Below are positions 41,503 to 51,365 of a stretch of DNA of 54,514 nt, piece by piece. The first letter of the stretch is position 1. Every line of letters starts with the position of its first letter. The stretch is from an uncultured Dorea sp. (GTDB lineage Bacteria > Bacillota > Clostridia > Lachnospirales > Lachnospiraceae): assembly GCA_910586965.1 (NCBI GenBank), contig CAJUMF010000025.1:1-54514 (forward strand). Reading direction: 5' to 3'. The notes below the pieces were generated by a model that was not told where the DNA came from, ran no database searches, and worked only from the letters and a program-made list of their open reading frames with translations. The translations under genes were made by a program, and so were the position numbers.

Positions 41503-42714
41503 TTAATAAACAGTGATTTTTATATGTGTTCCTTGCTGTTCTTTTGATTTGATTTGAAACATTACTTTGTCTTCAAAAAAGAGTTTAAGGCGGCTGCAGC
41601 AGTTGTATATTCCTACATGCTGCGTATCAGGCGGAGTGTCTCCGGCAAGCAATGAGTTAATGGAATCAAGAGTTTTTTGCGGGATGCCAATACCGTTATC
41701 TATAATATCAATAGTCAAACGTTTGGAGTAATAGGAGATATGCAAAGAGATGGTCCCTCCATCCATTTTGCCCAGAATACCATGTTCAATAGAGTTTTCA
41801 ACAAGCGGTTGGAGACAGAAGAATGGGATATTCAGGGACTTTGCATTTTCATCACAGACGATATTATAGTGGATCAGGCTTCCGAAACGTAATTTTTGTA
41901 TGGAAAGGTAATTTTGGATATAATTTAATTCCTGTTTCAGTGATACGCCGGTCTGTATGTTTGCCAGGCTGTATCGCATCATTTGTGCAAAGGAGTCAAT
42001 CATTTTTGCAGCAGTATCATATTCTTCCAGATCCATCAGCCTTGATACGGAACTTAGGACATTAAACATGAAATGGGGAGTTACCTGTTTTTGCAAAGCG
42101 TCCAGTTGAGCAAGCTTTAACTGGTGTGTCAGCTCTAATTGAGCTTTTTCTGAAATCAGGAGTTTTTCGCAGTTGACAGAATAATCCTGCAGCATTTGAT
42201 TATAAGCAACTTTTTGAATAATATAGTTTGAAAGGTTCATCAAAGCAGTTGTGGTATATTCGATTTGTTCTCGTGATCGAAAGGGTATCTTTTTGTAGTA
42301 TTCGGCTAATTTGGGATCCTCTAACCAGTTAATGGAACATGATATGGCGTCTTTTGGATAAAAGTCCATCTCAGTACAAAGAACTTGTCCGGCAGTAATT
42401 GCCCCTACATAATAATTTTTATAGATAAGAGGAATCTCTATATTGACTAAACCGGCATGGCAGATATATATGGCCGGTTTTTTTGATTTTAACGCCAGAT
42501 TAATTGCATGTTGGTTAGAAAGTGTACAATAATGGGCACCGTCAGACCTTTCATTAATGCAGCGGCAAAAATCAGTAAAATTACTTCCGGATCCGATGTG
42601 CTTTCCGTTCCGGTCAATGAAGACGACACCGAATCCGGTAGCGTAAGCGAAGGAATCCTGTATTTCCTGTTGGAATTCTTTTGTTACAATATCATGCAGG
42701 TCAATAGGTTTCAT
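41503..42714 (-). CDS. PocR-domain sensor histidine kinase (LytS/YesM-like)
   Basis: 403 aa, soluble. PocR ligand-binding domain (~5-165) with clustered cysteines C50, C52, C63 and C85. Then a short coiled coil, phospho-acceptor H214 in VTPHFMFNVL and an HATPase with QPLVENSIEHGI and DNGIGIP. PocR domains in other systems sense small diols, hydrocarbons or amino-acid-like compounds. The 14-bp overlap with the response regulator gene shows co-translation. Divergent from the operon it probably controls. Confidence 0.9.
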   Translation of the reverse strand: MKPIDLHDIVTKEFQQEIQDSFAYATGFGVVFIDRNGKHIGSGSNFTDFCRCINERSDGAHYCTLSNQHAINLALKSKKPAIYICHAGLVNIEIPLIYKNYYVGAITAGQVLCTEMDFYPKDAISCSINWLEDPKLAEYYKKIPFRSREQIEYTTTALMNLSNYIIQKVAYNQMLQDYSVNCEKLLISEKAQLELTHQLKLAQLDALQKQVTPHFMFNVLSSVSRLMDLEEYDTAAKMIDSFAQMMRYSLANIQTGVSLKQELNYIQNYLSIQKLRFGSLIHYNIVCDENAKSLNIPFFCLQPLVENSIEHGILGKMDGGTISLHISYYSKRLTIDIIDNGIGIPQKTLDSINSLLAGDTPPDTQHVGIYNCCSRLKLFFEDKVMFQIKSKEQQGTHIKITVY

Positions 42715-43432
42715 AAATATTCATCTTCTTTCTCAATTCTATAGGTGAATTCCCAGTGTATTTTTTAAAAACCCGGTTGAAATGCGGAATGTTTGAAAAC
42801 CCGCATTTTTTTGCAATCTCGCAGACAGAATCCGCAGAGTTTTCCAGCATATCAATCGCATGTGAAATACGGACTTTTCTCACATATTCTGTAATAGTCA
42901 TGCCAGTCTGCCGGTGAAAAATGGTTGAAAGATAAGATGGGCTGAAATGGACAAAAGATGAGAGTGTATTCAATGATAAATTCTGCATATATTCTTCTTC
43001 AATTTTTGCTTTTACTTTTTCTACACCATCCTCATTTTTAACAGGCAGGGAAGGAGAAGGTCTCATTCTGTTGGTACATTTTTGGATACATTTTAAGATT
43101 TCATCTTCTTTAGAAGGTTTTAAAAGATAACCGTCCAATCTGTATTCAAGTGCCAGCCTTGCAAATTCAAATTCTGCATATGCAGTATTTAAGATAATAG
43201 TTGATTGAGGCAAGAAGTCTTTTATGATTTTGGCAGCTTCGAGTCCGTTGATTGAGGGCATATTAATATCCAGTATAATGATATCAGGAGCAAAATGTCT
43301 GGACTTGTCAACAGCTTCCTTTCCGTTCAGAGCTTCGCCCACGATACGAAAAGAATCGGAATGCTTCTCAAATATTTTTCTTAAATATTTTCGTTCGATA
43401 AATTCGTCATCAGCGATTAAAACTGTATACAT
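42701..43432 (-). CDS. AraC-type response regulator (YesN-like)
   Basis: The start ATG at 43432 (MYTVLIADDEF) has GAGAGGA six bases upstream; 243 aa. The receiver has acidic D8/D9 and phospho-acceptor D55 (IIILDINMP). The C-terminal double HTH of AraC type has FVHFSPSYLSTIFHRQTG and CGFSNIPHFNRVFKKYTG. Partner of the PocR kinase; the likely activator of the divergent operon at 43631. Confidence 0.93.
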   Translation of the reverse strand: MYTVLIADDEFIERKYLRKIFEKHSDSFRIVGEALNGKEAVDKSRHFAPDIIILDINMPSINGLEAAKIIKDFLPQSTIILNTAYAEFEFARLALEYRLDGYLLKPSKEDEILKCIQKCTNRMRPSPSLPVKNEDGVEKVKAKIEEEYMQNLSLNTLSSFVHFSPSYLSTIFHRQTGMTITEYVRKVRISHAIDMLENSADSVCEIAKKCGFSNIPHFNRVFKKYTGNSPIELRKKMNIYETY

Positions 43433-43474
43433 AAAACTTCCTCTCATTCCCGATAATTGTGTATCCTATTTTTT

Positions 43475-43503
43475 ATTTTAAAGGATAAAATAAGAAAAGT
43501 CCA
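43475..43503 (-). promoter_or_regulatory. Promoter of the two-component operon
   Basis: On the minus strand TGGACT (43503-43498)-17 bp-TAAAAT (43480-43475). Confidence 0.5.
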
Positions 43504-43596
43504 CCTAAATGCCTCCAAAATCCTTGCTTTTTGTTACGATAAAATTTGCAAATATTGTTGTAGCGATGTGTGTATAAAGCAAAAGGAAAATATGAC

Positions 43597-43605
43597 TGAT
43601 ATAAT
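43597..43605 (+). promoter_or_regulatory. Extended -10 promoter of the hydrolase operon
   Basis: TGATATAAT (43597-43605) with no good -35, as expected for an activator-dependent promoter; 25 bases before the ATG. Confidence 0.55.
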
Positions 43606-43630
43606 ATAAAATAAGCAAGGAGGTATTGTG

Positions 43631-44332
43631 ATGAGAGTAAATGACAGGTATTTATCTTTTTACTATGAAAATGATAATGATATTGGCGAGGTGACAATTG
43701 AAAAGAAGAAGACGGCATTGCTGATTATTGATATGCAGCATGTGTTTCTCACATGTCCCGCTCTGGCAGGTCTCACCGAAAAGGAAAGGGAGGATATAAA
43801 GCGCTGGATGCCTTTTTATCAGGCAGTAAAAGAAAGAGTCATACCGAACAATGAACGTATTTTAAACATTTTTCGTGACAAAGGAATGGAAGTGTGCTTT
43901 GCAAAAATCCAGGGACAGAAAAAGAATGGGCTTGACCGTTCTTTAGTACAGAAAGCGACAGGATATAATCAGCTATTGCTCCTGCAGGGGGATAAAGCGG
44001 CAGATATCATACCTGAACTTGCACCTGCGGAGGATGAAATCATAGTTACGAAAACAACGGACAGCGTATTGGCGGGAACTAGCTTGAGATTGTGGCTTCG
44101 TAATATGGGGATTGATACGGTTGTAGTGACAGGAGTATTGACAGATCAGTGTGTGTCAGGGACAGTAAGAAGTCTTGCGGACGAAAGCTTTAAAGTTTGG
44201 CTGATCGAGGATGCGTGCATGGCAGCGACACAGGAACTGCATGATAATGAACTTATAACTTTGAATAACATTTACTGTCATGTAATCAATACACAGGAAT
44301 TGTTAGAAGCACTGGAAAATATCAGGGAATAA
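43631..44332 (+). CDS. Isochorismatase/nicotinamidase-like cysteine hydrolase
   Basis: The start ATG at 43631 has AAGGAGG 7 bases before it. 233 aa. Catalytic triad: D34 (LLIIDMQHVF), Lys in VTKTTDSVLAGT and Cys in GVLTDQCVSGTVR, with the family's cis-peptide VTG. Such enzymes hydrolyse amides such as nicotinamide, biuret or N-carbamoyl amino compounds. First gene of a three-gene operon with a transporter and an aminopeptidase, so the substrate is probably an imported amide or peptide. Confidence 0.9.
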   Translation: MRVNDRYLSFYYENDNDIGEVTIEKKKTALLIIDMQHVFLTCPALAGLTEKEREDIKRWMPFYQAVKERVIPNNERILNIFRDKGMEVCFAKIQGQKKNGLDRSLVQKATGYNQLLLLQGDKAADIIPELAPAEDEIIVTKTTDSVLAGTSLRLWLRNMGIDTVVVTGVLTDQCVSGTVRSLADESFKVWLIEDACMAATQELHDNELITLNNIYCHVINTQELLEALENIRE

Positions 44333-44346
44333 AAGGAGGGAAAGAG

Positions 44347-45504
44347 ATGGAAGCTATTTTTCAATCAGAGGGTATTTTATTAACAATAATTTCAGCGATT
44401 GTAGCCTTTTCAATTTTTGCAAGTCAGAGACTTCCGGTATTTAAGTCCATGGGGCCACCGGTGACAGCGGCATTGATTGGGATAATTTTTGTAAATCTTA
44501 AAATAGTGCCGAGTTCCGCACCGGTGTATGATGCAATAACGAATTATACCGTATATGTTTCCATTGTTATGATGCTGCTGAATGTAGACATTAAAGCAAT
44601 GATGAAATTGTCTAAAAAGCCTTTGCTTGCCATGTTTCTTGCATGTATAGCAATTGCGGTTGGAGCTATGTTTGGCGGACTTTTGCTTGCACGGACTGTA
44701 GATGAGGGCTGGAAACTGGCGGGAATGTATGTTGGCTCGTATACAGGCGGAAGCGCGAATCTGACTGCAATCGGATATGCCTTAAAGGCATCAGGAAATA
44801 CACTGGCAGCGGCAAATGCAGCGGACTATGCAATAGGTATGCCTATGGTTCTTGTTCTGTTCAGTATGCCGGCGTTTTATAAAAAATCTAAGTGGCTTCA
44901 GAAATATTGGCCATATACGCTTCCAAAAGAACAGCTTGAACAGGGTGACAGTGAAGATTTGATGGGAGATAAGAGTTGGAGCATTCTTGATGTGGCAAAA
45001 AGTATAGCGATTGCCCTTGCCATATGTGAAATATCAAAATATATAGGATCTTTTGCATCGGAGTCTGTATCAGAAGCTATTACAGTGCTTAGTATTACTA
45101 CATTGTCAATTATAGCCGCACAGTTTAAGCCGGTGAAGGAAATCAAAGGAAGTATGGACTTGGGGATGTTTTTTGCCCTTTATTATTTAGTGCTTATCGG
45201 ATTCATGGTCAGCATTCCTGTGTTGCTCCAATCAGCAATTAATGTTGCATTGCTTTGTTTTGTTATCTGTGGGACAAGTTTCTTTTTACATTTGTTGTTA
45301 TGCCGTCTCTTTAAAATTGAGTATGAATATGTTGTATGCGCGATCGTAGCAGCGATATGGGACGGCCCCACATCTGCACTTGTGGCGGCAGGAGCAAAAT
45401 GGGAGAGTCTCATTGGGATTTCCGTAGTGCTTGGAGTTATCGGTCATGCGGTAGGAAACTATCTTGGAATTGGAATTGCATATTTGCTGCAGGCTATTTT
45501 ATAG
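44347..45504 (+). CDS. DUF819 family membrane transporter
   Basis: 385 aa with about ten membrane helices and a Gly-rich GSYTGGSANLTAIGYALKAS loop characteristic of DUF819 (YjcL-like) proteins. A matching GPTSALVAAGAKW loop occurs in the C-terminal half, suggesting an inverted-repeat transporter fold. Substrate not established for the family; the operon suggests an amino acid derivative or peptide. 14 bases after the hydrolase, 12 before the peptidase. Confidence 0.9.
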   Translation: MEAIFQSEGILLTIISAIVAFSIFASQRLPVFKSMGPPVTAALIGIIFVNLKIVPSSAPVYDAITNYTVYVSIVMMLLNVDIKAMMKLSKKPLLAMFLACIAIAVGAMFGGLLLARTVDEGWKLAGMYVGSYTGGSANLTAIGYALKASGNTLAAANAADYAIGMPMVLVLFSMPAFYKKSKWLQKYWPYTLPKEQLEQGDSEDLMGDKSWSILDVAKSIAIALAICEISKYIGSFASESVSEAITVLSITTLSIIAAQFKPVKEIKGSMDLGMFFALYYLVLIGFMVSIPVLLQSAINVALLCFVICGTSFFLHLLLCRLFKIEYEYVVCAIVAAIWDGPTSALVAAGAKWESLIGISVVLGVIGHAVGNYLGIGIAYLLQAIL

Positions 45505-45516
45505 GAGGATGTGATA

Positions 45517-46896
45517 ATGGAAAAATTATTGTATGAGAAGAAAAATGTATGGGATTGTATTGAAAGCGAGGAAGAAAAGGAGGTATTTGAAACTGCAAGG
45601 CGTTATAAAAACTTTATGGACCGCGCTAAGATTGAACGTTCTGGAGTGAAAGAAATTATCAGACTGGCCAGAGAACATGGGTTTAAGGAATTAGATCAGA
45701 CAGAGGAATTAAAACCCGGAGCAAAAGTATACTGCCTTAATCATAATAAGAATATACTTCTTGCCGTGATCGGTACAGATACACTTGAGAGCGGAGTGAA
45801 TGTAATCGGAAGTCATCTGGATTCCCCGAGACTTGATGTGAAACAGAATCCGCTTTATGAAAGCGATGGAATTTCGCTTTTAAAGACACATTATTATGGA
45901 CTTTTGAAAAAGTATCAGTGGGTTGCGATGCCTCTTGCGTTATATGGAGTCATTGTAACGGCGTCAGGTGAGAAAATTGAGGTATCGATCGGAGATAAAG
46001 AAGATGAACCGGTATTTTATATTTCGGACATTCTACCGCATTTAGGAAAGGAACAAAATAAGAAAATATTGGAGGAAGCAGTCACAGGAGAAGACATGAA
46101 CCTTATCGTTGGCAGTATACCGTCAAAGGTAAAGGATATGCGTTTTAAAAGAAAGGTGCTTGAGATATTAAATGAAAAATACGGGATTATCGAAGAAGAT
46201 TTCCTCTCGGCTGAATTAGAGGCAGTTCCGGCAGGGAAGGCAAGAGATGTAGGCTTTGATAAAAGTATGGTGGCAGCTTATGGACAGGATGACAAAGTCT
46301 GTGCATTTACTTCATTAGAAGCTATTTTGAACACACAGGACAATAAAAAGACGGCAATTGCCTTTTTTGTTGACAAGGAAGAAATTGGAAATGTGGGAGC
46401 GTCCGGAATGAAGTCCAGATTTTTTGAAAATGTTCTCTCGGAGCTGATCTTAAAAGAAAAGGGGGAGTATCAGGATATAGTTCTTGGGCGTCTGCTTGCC
46501 AACAGCAACGTTTTATCAGCAGATGTAGCTGCTGCAATTGATCCTACATATCCGGAGATTGTAGAAAGAAGAAACGCAGCAGAGCTGGGGAAAGGAATCT
46601 CTATTGTTAAATATACAGGTGAGAATGGGAAAGAAGGAGCAAATGATGCGGATGCGGAGTATATCGGATATGTGAGAAAAATATTCAAGGAAAATGGTAT
46701 TGTCTGGCAGACAGCCGAGCTTGGAAAATGTGATTCAGGCGGCGGCGGAACCATCGCGTATGTAATGGCAGGGCATAATATGAATGTAATTGATGTGGGA
46801 GTTCCGGTCCTTAGTATGCATGCGCCGTACGAGTTGGCAAGCAAAGCAGATATTTATATGGCAGTAAAAGCGTATAAAAGCTTTTATAAATATTAA
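45517..46896 (+). CDS. M18 family aminopeptidase
   Basis: The start ATG at 45517 is fixed by AGGAGG eight bases upstream. 459 aa. Zinc-ligand regions of M18: NVIGSHLDSPRLDVKQNP, FFVDKEEIGNVGASGMKS, AAAIDPTYPE and the C-terminal VGVPVLSMHAPYELASKAD. A cytosolic zinc aminopeptidase releasing N-terminal residues, here tied to the transporter and amidohydrolase-like enzyme under the PocR two-component system. Confidence 0.92.
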   Translation: MEKLLYEKKNVWDCIESEEEKEVFETARRYKNFMDRAKIERSGVKEIIRLAREHGFKELDQTEELKPGAKVYCLNHNKNILLAVIGTDTLESGVNVIGSHLDSPRLDVKQNPLYESDGISLLKTHYYGLLKKYQWVAMPLALYGVIVTASGEKIEVSIGDKEDEPVFYISDILPHLGKEQNKKILEEAVTGEDMNLIVGSIPSKVKDMRFKRKVLEILNEKYGIIEEDFLSAELEAVPAGKARDVGFDKSMVAAYGQDDKVCAFTSLEAILNTQDNKKTAIAFFVDKEEIGNVGASGMKSRFFENVLSELILKEKGEYQDIVLGRLLANSNVLSADVAAAIDPTYPEIVERRNAAELGKGISIVKYTGENGKEGANDADAEYIGYVRKIFKENGIVWQTAELGKCDSGGGGTIAYVMAGHNMNVIDVGVPVLSMHAPYELASKADIYMAVKAYKSFYKY

Positions 46897-46918
46897 AGCA
46901 GGTATCACACCTGCTTTA
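46894..46918. terminator. Bidirectional terminator
   Basis: A 10-bp stem TAAAGCAGGT (46894-46903) with ACCTGCTTTA (46909-46918), loop ATCAC, overlapping the M18 stop region and just before the convergent MATE gene. Confidence 0.8.
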
Positions 46919-46920
46919 TA

Positions 46921-48300
46921 TTAATTCCCCAATTCTTTGATTTTCTCTTTATAAATCCGCATGAATAAAAGGGTACACATGAGTACCGATACAAGTTCAG
47001 CCATGGGGAAGGACCACCATACGGCAGACAGTCCGAACATTCTGGCAAATATATACGCAATCGGCAGGATGACAAAAAGCTGTCTTGCTGCCGATACGAT
47101 CAGGCTGTAGACGCCATTTCCCAACGCCTGGAAGGTGGAGCTTATGATAATGCTGTACCCGGCAAGCAGGAAATGCAGGCTGATGATCTTAAGGGCTGGA
47201 ACTCCGATAGCCAGCATATTCTCCGATGCGTTAAACAGTGAGGACAGGAGAAGCTTTGGACAGGTCAGGAAGATGACCGTCCCTAAAGCCATGATGGATA
47301 TAGATATAGCAACACTTAAACGTATCGTCTGGGTAATGCGGCTTCGTTTTCTCGCCCCGAAGTTGTAGGCGATGATCGGTATCATGCCGTTATTCAGCCC
47401 GAATACCGGCATGAAGATAAAGCTCTGGAGCTTAAAGTACACGCCGAATACTGCGGCTGCCGTGGAGGAGAACATCAGCAGGATCTTATTGAACCCGAAG
47501 GTCATGACGGAGCCGATAGACTGCATGATAATGGACGGAACCCCTACTTTGTAGATGATGCCGATCGTCTTTTTGTGGGGACGAAATCCCCGGAAGCTGA
47601 GACTGATCTCTTTATTCCTTGTCTGGTTAAAATAAAGGGACATACATACAGCTACAACTTGTCCGGTGATAGTTGCAACGGCGGCACCCGCTACTTCCAT
47701 CCGCGGAAAACCAAAGAGTCCGAAGATCATGATCGGATCTAAGATGATGTTGATGATTGCCCCGGTTCCCTGAGTGACCATGTTGTAAAAAGTCTTTCCG
47801 GTGGATTGCATCAGCCGCTCGAACGTGATCTGTAAAAAGATTCCTGCCGACATGATAGTGATGATCCGAAGATACTGTGTGCCGTATCGGATGATCGCCG
47901 GGTTGTCCGTCTGAAGGGAAAAGAAAAGTCCTGCACCGAATCCGCCGACAATAGCAAATATGATGCAGCTTACGATTGCTAAGAATACACCGTTCCTTGC
48001 CGCCCGGTTGGCACCTTCAAAATCTTTTTCTCCTAAATTCCTGGAAAGCAGCGCGTTGATGCCTACGCCGGTTCCGCTGGATATAGATATCATGAGAGTC
48101 TGAGCCGGGAAAGCCAAAGATACGGCAGTCAGTGCATCCTCGCTTAATTTTGCCACAAACATACTGTCAACAATATTATATAAAGCCTGCACCAGCATAG
48201 ACAGCATCATGGGCAGGGACATAGTGATCAGAAGCTTCGGGACCGGCATGACACCCATCTTGTTTTCCGGGGCATTTGTTTGCTTTTGTGTTTCAGACAT
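46921..48300 (-). CDS. MATE family efflux transporter
   Basis: The start ATG at 48300 (MSETQKQTNAPENK) has AAGGAGG upstream; 459 aa. Twelve predicted helices in two halves, with MATE marks such as LPMMLSMLVQALYNIVDSMF and VGINALLSRNLGEKDFEGAN. Na+ or H+ driven drug/sodium antiport. Monocistronic. Confidence 0.93.
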   Translation of the reverse strand: MSETQKQTNAPENKMGVMPVPKLLITMSLPMMLSMLVQALYNIVDSMFVAKLSEDALTAVSLAFPAQTLMISISSGTGVGINALLSRNLGEKDFEGANRAARNGVFLAIVSCIIFAIVGGFGAGLFFSLQTDNPAIIRYGTQYLRIITIMSAGIFLQITFERLMQSTGKTFYNMVTQGTGAIINIILDPIMIFGLFGFPRMEVAGAAVATITGQVVAVCMSLYFNQTRNKEISLSFRGFRPHKKTIGIIYKVGVPSIIMQSIGSVMTFGFNKILLMFSSTAAAVFGVYFKLQSFIFMPVFGLNNGMIPIIAYNFGARKRSRITQTIRLSVAISISIMALGTVIFLTCPKLLLSSLFNASENMLAIGVPALKIISLHFLLAGYSIIISSTFQALGNGVYSLIVSAARQLFVILPIAYIFARMFGLSAVWWSFPMAELVSVLMCTLLFMRIYKEKIKELGN

Positions 48301-48392
48301 TTTAAAACCTCCTTCAAAATATGCATTGGCTATTATATCATTCATATATTTATATTGCAATGATTTTATGAAGTGGCAAGAGAGGTGTAAAT

Positions 48393-49142
48393 TTGAATAA
48401 AGAAAAAGAGGAGAAACAGGTCATCCGCTGTTTGTGTGTTATATTGTATTTATTCTGTGTTTTGAATCTGACAGGAATATCTCTGGATTTTAAGATTGAG
48501 GAGAAGATGCATTATAATGATGCACAGGCAGTAAAGGAGACAGTGTCGGAGCAAGTATCGGAGGAGACATCGGAGTACGGGGATATGCCAAAAAAGATTG
48601 CGCTGACTTTTGATGATGGACCGAATATTGCATGTACCGGACGGCTCCTTGATGGACTTAAAAAGAGGAATGTGCGGGCGACTTTTTTTGTGATCGGAAA
48701 AAATGTGAAAGAGAATCCAAAGCTTACAAAGCGTATTTACGAGGAAGGTCATATGATTGGCAACCACACATACAGTCATATAGATATGAGCAAGGTATCC
48801 GAAGGAAAAGCGGGAAAAGAACTCAAAAAAACAAGTCGGATGGTTCATGCCATCACCGGAGAGTATCCTCAATATATGCGCCCTCCGTACGGAGTGTGCA
48901 GCCAGAGCTTAGAGGAATCTTTGGATATGATATTAGTGCGCTGGACCATAGATCCACTGGACTGGAAGACGGAAAATACAGATGATATTGTAAAGAAAGT
49001 AGTGACGAAGGCGGAAGAAAATGATATTATTCTATTACATGACTGTTACAATTCTTCGGTGGATGCTGCGCTTAAGATCATCGATATTTTGCAGAAAAAA
49101 GGTTATGAATTTGTGACAGTGGATGAATTATTTTTGGATTAG
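48393..49142 (+). CDS. Polysaccharide deacetylase (NodB domain)
   Basis: 249 aa from a TTG start preceded by AGAGGTG. N-terminal membrane anchor (~11-30), short stalk, then a NodB domain with TFDDGPN (motif 1), HMIGNHTYSHIDM (motif 2, metal His pair), MRPPYGV (motif 3), VRWTIDPLDW and ILLHDC (motif 5). It removes acetyl groups from cell-wall sugars outside the membrane, often conferring lysozyme resistance. 13 bases before rarA. Confidence 0.92.
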   Translation: MNKEKEEKQVIRCLCVILYLFCVLNLTGISLDFKIEEKMHYNDAQAVKETVSEQVSEETSEYGDMPKKIALTFDDGPNIACTGRLLDGLKKRNVRATFFVIGKNVKENPKLTKRIYEEGHMIGNHTYSHIDMSKVSEGKAGKELKKTSRMVHAITGEYPQYMRPPYGVCSQSLEESLDMILVRWTIDPLDWKTENTDDIVKKVVTKAEENDIILLHDCYNSSVDAALKIIDILQKKGYEFVTVDELFLD

Positions 49143-49155
49143 AGGATGACAGAAG

Positions 49156-50469
49156 ATGGATTTGTTTGATTATATGCATGAGAAGAATATGGAAAAAGAA
49201 GCACCTCTTGCCTCAAGACTGCGCCCGACAACTTTAGAAGAAGTTGTCGGTCAGCAGCACATTATAGGAAAAGATAAGCTTCTTTACCGGGCGATTCGGG
49301 CAGATAAGCTTGGTTCGATTATATTTTACGGACCGCCGGGGACCGGAAAGACAACCCTTGCAAAAGTGATAGCCAACACCACCAGCGCAAAGTTTACCCA
49401 GATCAATGCGACGGTGGCCGGGAAAAAGGATATGGAAGAGGTGGTACGCCAGGCGAAAGAAACGTTGGGAATGTATCAGCAAAAGACCATATTGTTCGTG
49501 GATGAGATCCATAGGTTCAATAAAGGGCAGCAGGACTATCTTCTGCCCTTTGTGGAAGACGGGACATTGACGCTTATCGGAGCCACTACGGAAAATCCGT
49601 ACTTTGAGGTGAATGGTGCGTTAATCTCACGTTCCAGTATCTTCGAGCTGTATCCTCTTAATAGAGAAGATATCAAAACACTTATTAAGCGAGCGGTCTA
49701 TGATATGGAAAAGGGTATGGGAAGTTATCATGCAGAGATTTATGAAGAAGCACTAGACTTCCTTGCCGATGTTGCCGGAGGTGACGCAAGAAGTGCATTG
49801 AATGCAGTGGAGCTTGGCATACTGACGACAGAGAGAAGCGGGGATGGGAAGATACATCTGACTCTCAAAGTGGCGTCTGAGTGTATCCAGAAAAGGGTAG
49901 TTTACTACGACAAGACAGGAGATAACCACTATGATACTATATCTGCATTTATTAAGAGTATGAGAGGTTCGGATCCGGATGCGGCAGTTTTTTATTTGGC
50001 AAAGATGCTTTATGCGGGGGAGGACATTAAATTTATTGCACGGAGAATTATGATCTGCGCCGCGGAGGATGTGGGAAATGCAGATCCCATGGCACTTAAT
50101 GTCGCAGTTTCTGCCGCTCAGGCGGTGGAACGCATCGGGATGCCGGAAGCGCAGATCATCTTGTCCCAGGCAGTGCTCTACGTAGCGACAGCGCCTAAGA
50201 GTAATTCTGCATGTAAGGCAGTATTTGCAGCGATGGAGTGTGTGCGTGCTCATAAGACAACCGTGCCGGTACATCTTCAAGATGCCCATTATAAGGGGGC
50301 TAAGAATCTTGGGAGGGGGACAGGTTATAAATATGCTCATGATTATCCCAACCATTATGTGAGCCAGCAGTATCTGCCGGAGGAGATTGCGGATGCGAGA
50401 TTCTATGAGCCGGGGGATAACGGGTACGAGAGAGAGATAAAGAAATGGATGGGGTATATCAGAGAGTAG
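49156..50469 (+). CDS. rarA: Replication-associated recombination protein A
   Basis: 437 aa, full length. AAA+ core with Walker A GPPGTGKT at 59-66, Walker B ILFVDEIHRFNKGQQD, sensor IGATTENPYFE, and the RarA C-terminal tetramerisation region ending YLPEEIADARFYEPGDNGYE. It acts at stalled replication forks. Confidence 0.95.
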   Translation: MDLFDYMHEKNMEKEAPLASRLRPTTLEEVVGQQHIIGKDKLLYRAIRADKLGSIIFYGPPGTGKTTLAKVIANTTSAKFTQINATVAGKKDMEEVVRQAKETLGMYQQKTILFVDEIHRFNKGQQDYLLPFVEDGTLTLIGATTENPYFEVNGALISRSSIFELYPLNREDIKTLIKRAVYDMEKGMGSYHAEIYEEALDFLADVAGGDARSALNAVELGILTTERSGDGKIHLTLKVASECIQKRVVYYDKTGDNHYDTISAFIKSMRGSDPDAAVFYLAKMLYAGEDIKFIARRIMICAAEDVGNADPMALNVAVSAAQAVERIGMPEAQIILSQAVLYVATAPKSNSACKAVFAAMECVRAHKTTVPVHLQDAHYKGAKNLGRGTGYKYAHDYPNHYVSQQYLPEEIADARFYEPGDNGYEREIKKWMGYIRE

Positions 50470-50510
50470 GTACGAGTCAGAAGAATATTATGATGATAGG
50501 AGGAGTTACG

Positions 50511-50993
50511 ATGGCAGAGAATGTGACATTCCGTTATGCACAGAGAGAGGACGTGCCGCTTATTATGGAATTTGTAAGGGCACTGGCAGAGTATGAGAAG
50601 ATGCCGGATTTAGTCTGCGCCGCGGAAAAAGATTTGGAGGAGTGGCTGTTTGACAAGAAGCGGGCGGAAGTGCTTTTTTTAGAAGTGTCCGGCAAAGAGG
50701 CAGGATTTGCGCTGTTTTTTGACAGCTTTGCATCCTATCCGGGAAAGGGCGGCATCTATTTGGACGACCTGTATATAAAGCCAGAGTACAGAGGAAAGGG
50801 CTATGGAAAGGCGTTGTTCCGGAGACTGGCACAGATTACAAGGGAGCGGGGCGGCATGAGGATTGAATGGCTCTGCCTTAAGAGTAATCTGCCAAGCATC
50901 GGATTCTATGAGACGATGGGCGGGAAACAGATGGAGATGAGCACCACCTTCCGTCTTGAGAAGGATGCACTTGAGAAATTGGCGGGAGAGTAG
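50511..50993 (+). CDS. GNAT N-acetyltransferase
   Basis: The start ATG at 50511 follows ATAGGAGG. 160 aa with the acetyl-CoA loop LYIKPEYRGKGYGKALF and WLCLKSNLPSIGFYETMG. It resembles spermidine/spermine- or thialysine-acetyltransferase-like GNATs; substrate not certain. Confidence 0.9.
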   Translation: MAENVTFRYAQREDVPLIMEFVRALAEYEKMPDLVCAAEKDLEEWLFDKKRAEVLFLEVSGKEAGFALFFDSFASYPGKGGIYLDDLYIKPEYRGKGYGKALFRRLAQITRERGGMRIEWLCLKSNLPSIGFYETMGGKQMEMSTTFRLEKDALEKLAGE

Positions 50994-51038
50994 TATAATT
51001 TTACATATAATAATACAGTAAGCTGGGAGGAAACAAAG

Positions 51039-51341
51039 ATGAAGATTTATGATGCAGTGAACAAGACAGAGGTAGAGGTTGACGGGACAAAGGGCCTGAT
51101 TCAGATCATGAAGGACGGACGCCAGGTTGACATCTATCTGAAAGAGAAGAAATCCGATGAGGATGGCTACATGAGCTGGGATGTGGAGCATTGGTCAAGC
51201 GTGGATGGAAAAAGATTCATTCGGTGTTATTCTCTGGAAGGAAGAGTTCTTGGAGAATCTACAGGACATAATATTTATGATCTTGAAAATGAATTCAAAC
51301 CAGAAGATGCAGCGATGGTTGAGAAGGTGGAGTTGAGCTAA
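51039..51341 (+). CDS. Small protein of unknown function
   Basis: 100 aa, acidic and soluble, beginning MKIYDAVNKTEVEVDGTKGL; RBS CTGGGAGG. No recognised domain; a mixed alpha/beta composition. It precedes the Uma2 gene by 24 bases and may share its transcript. Confidence 0.7.
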   Translation: MKIYDAVNKTEVEVDGTKGLIQIMKDGRQVDIYLKEKKSDEDGYMSWDVEHWSSVDGKRFIRCYSLEGRVLGESTGHNIYDLENEFKPEDAAMVEKVELS

Positions 51342-51365
51342 AGAACAGGAGGCGGAGGTGCAGTA

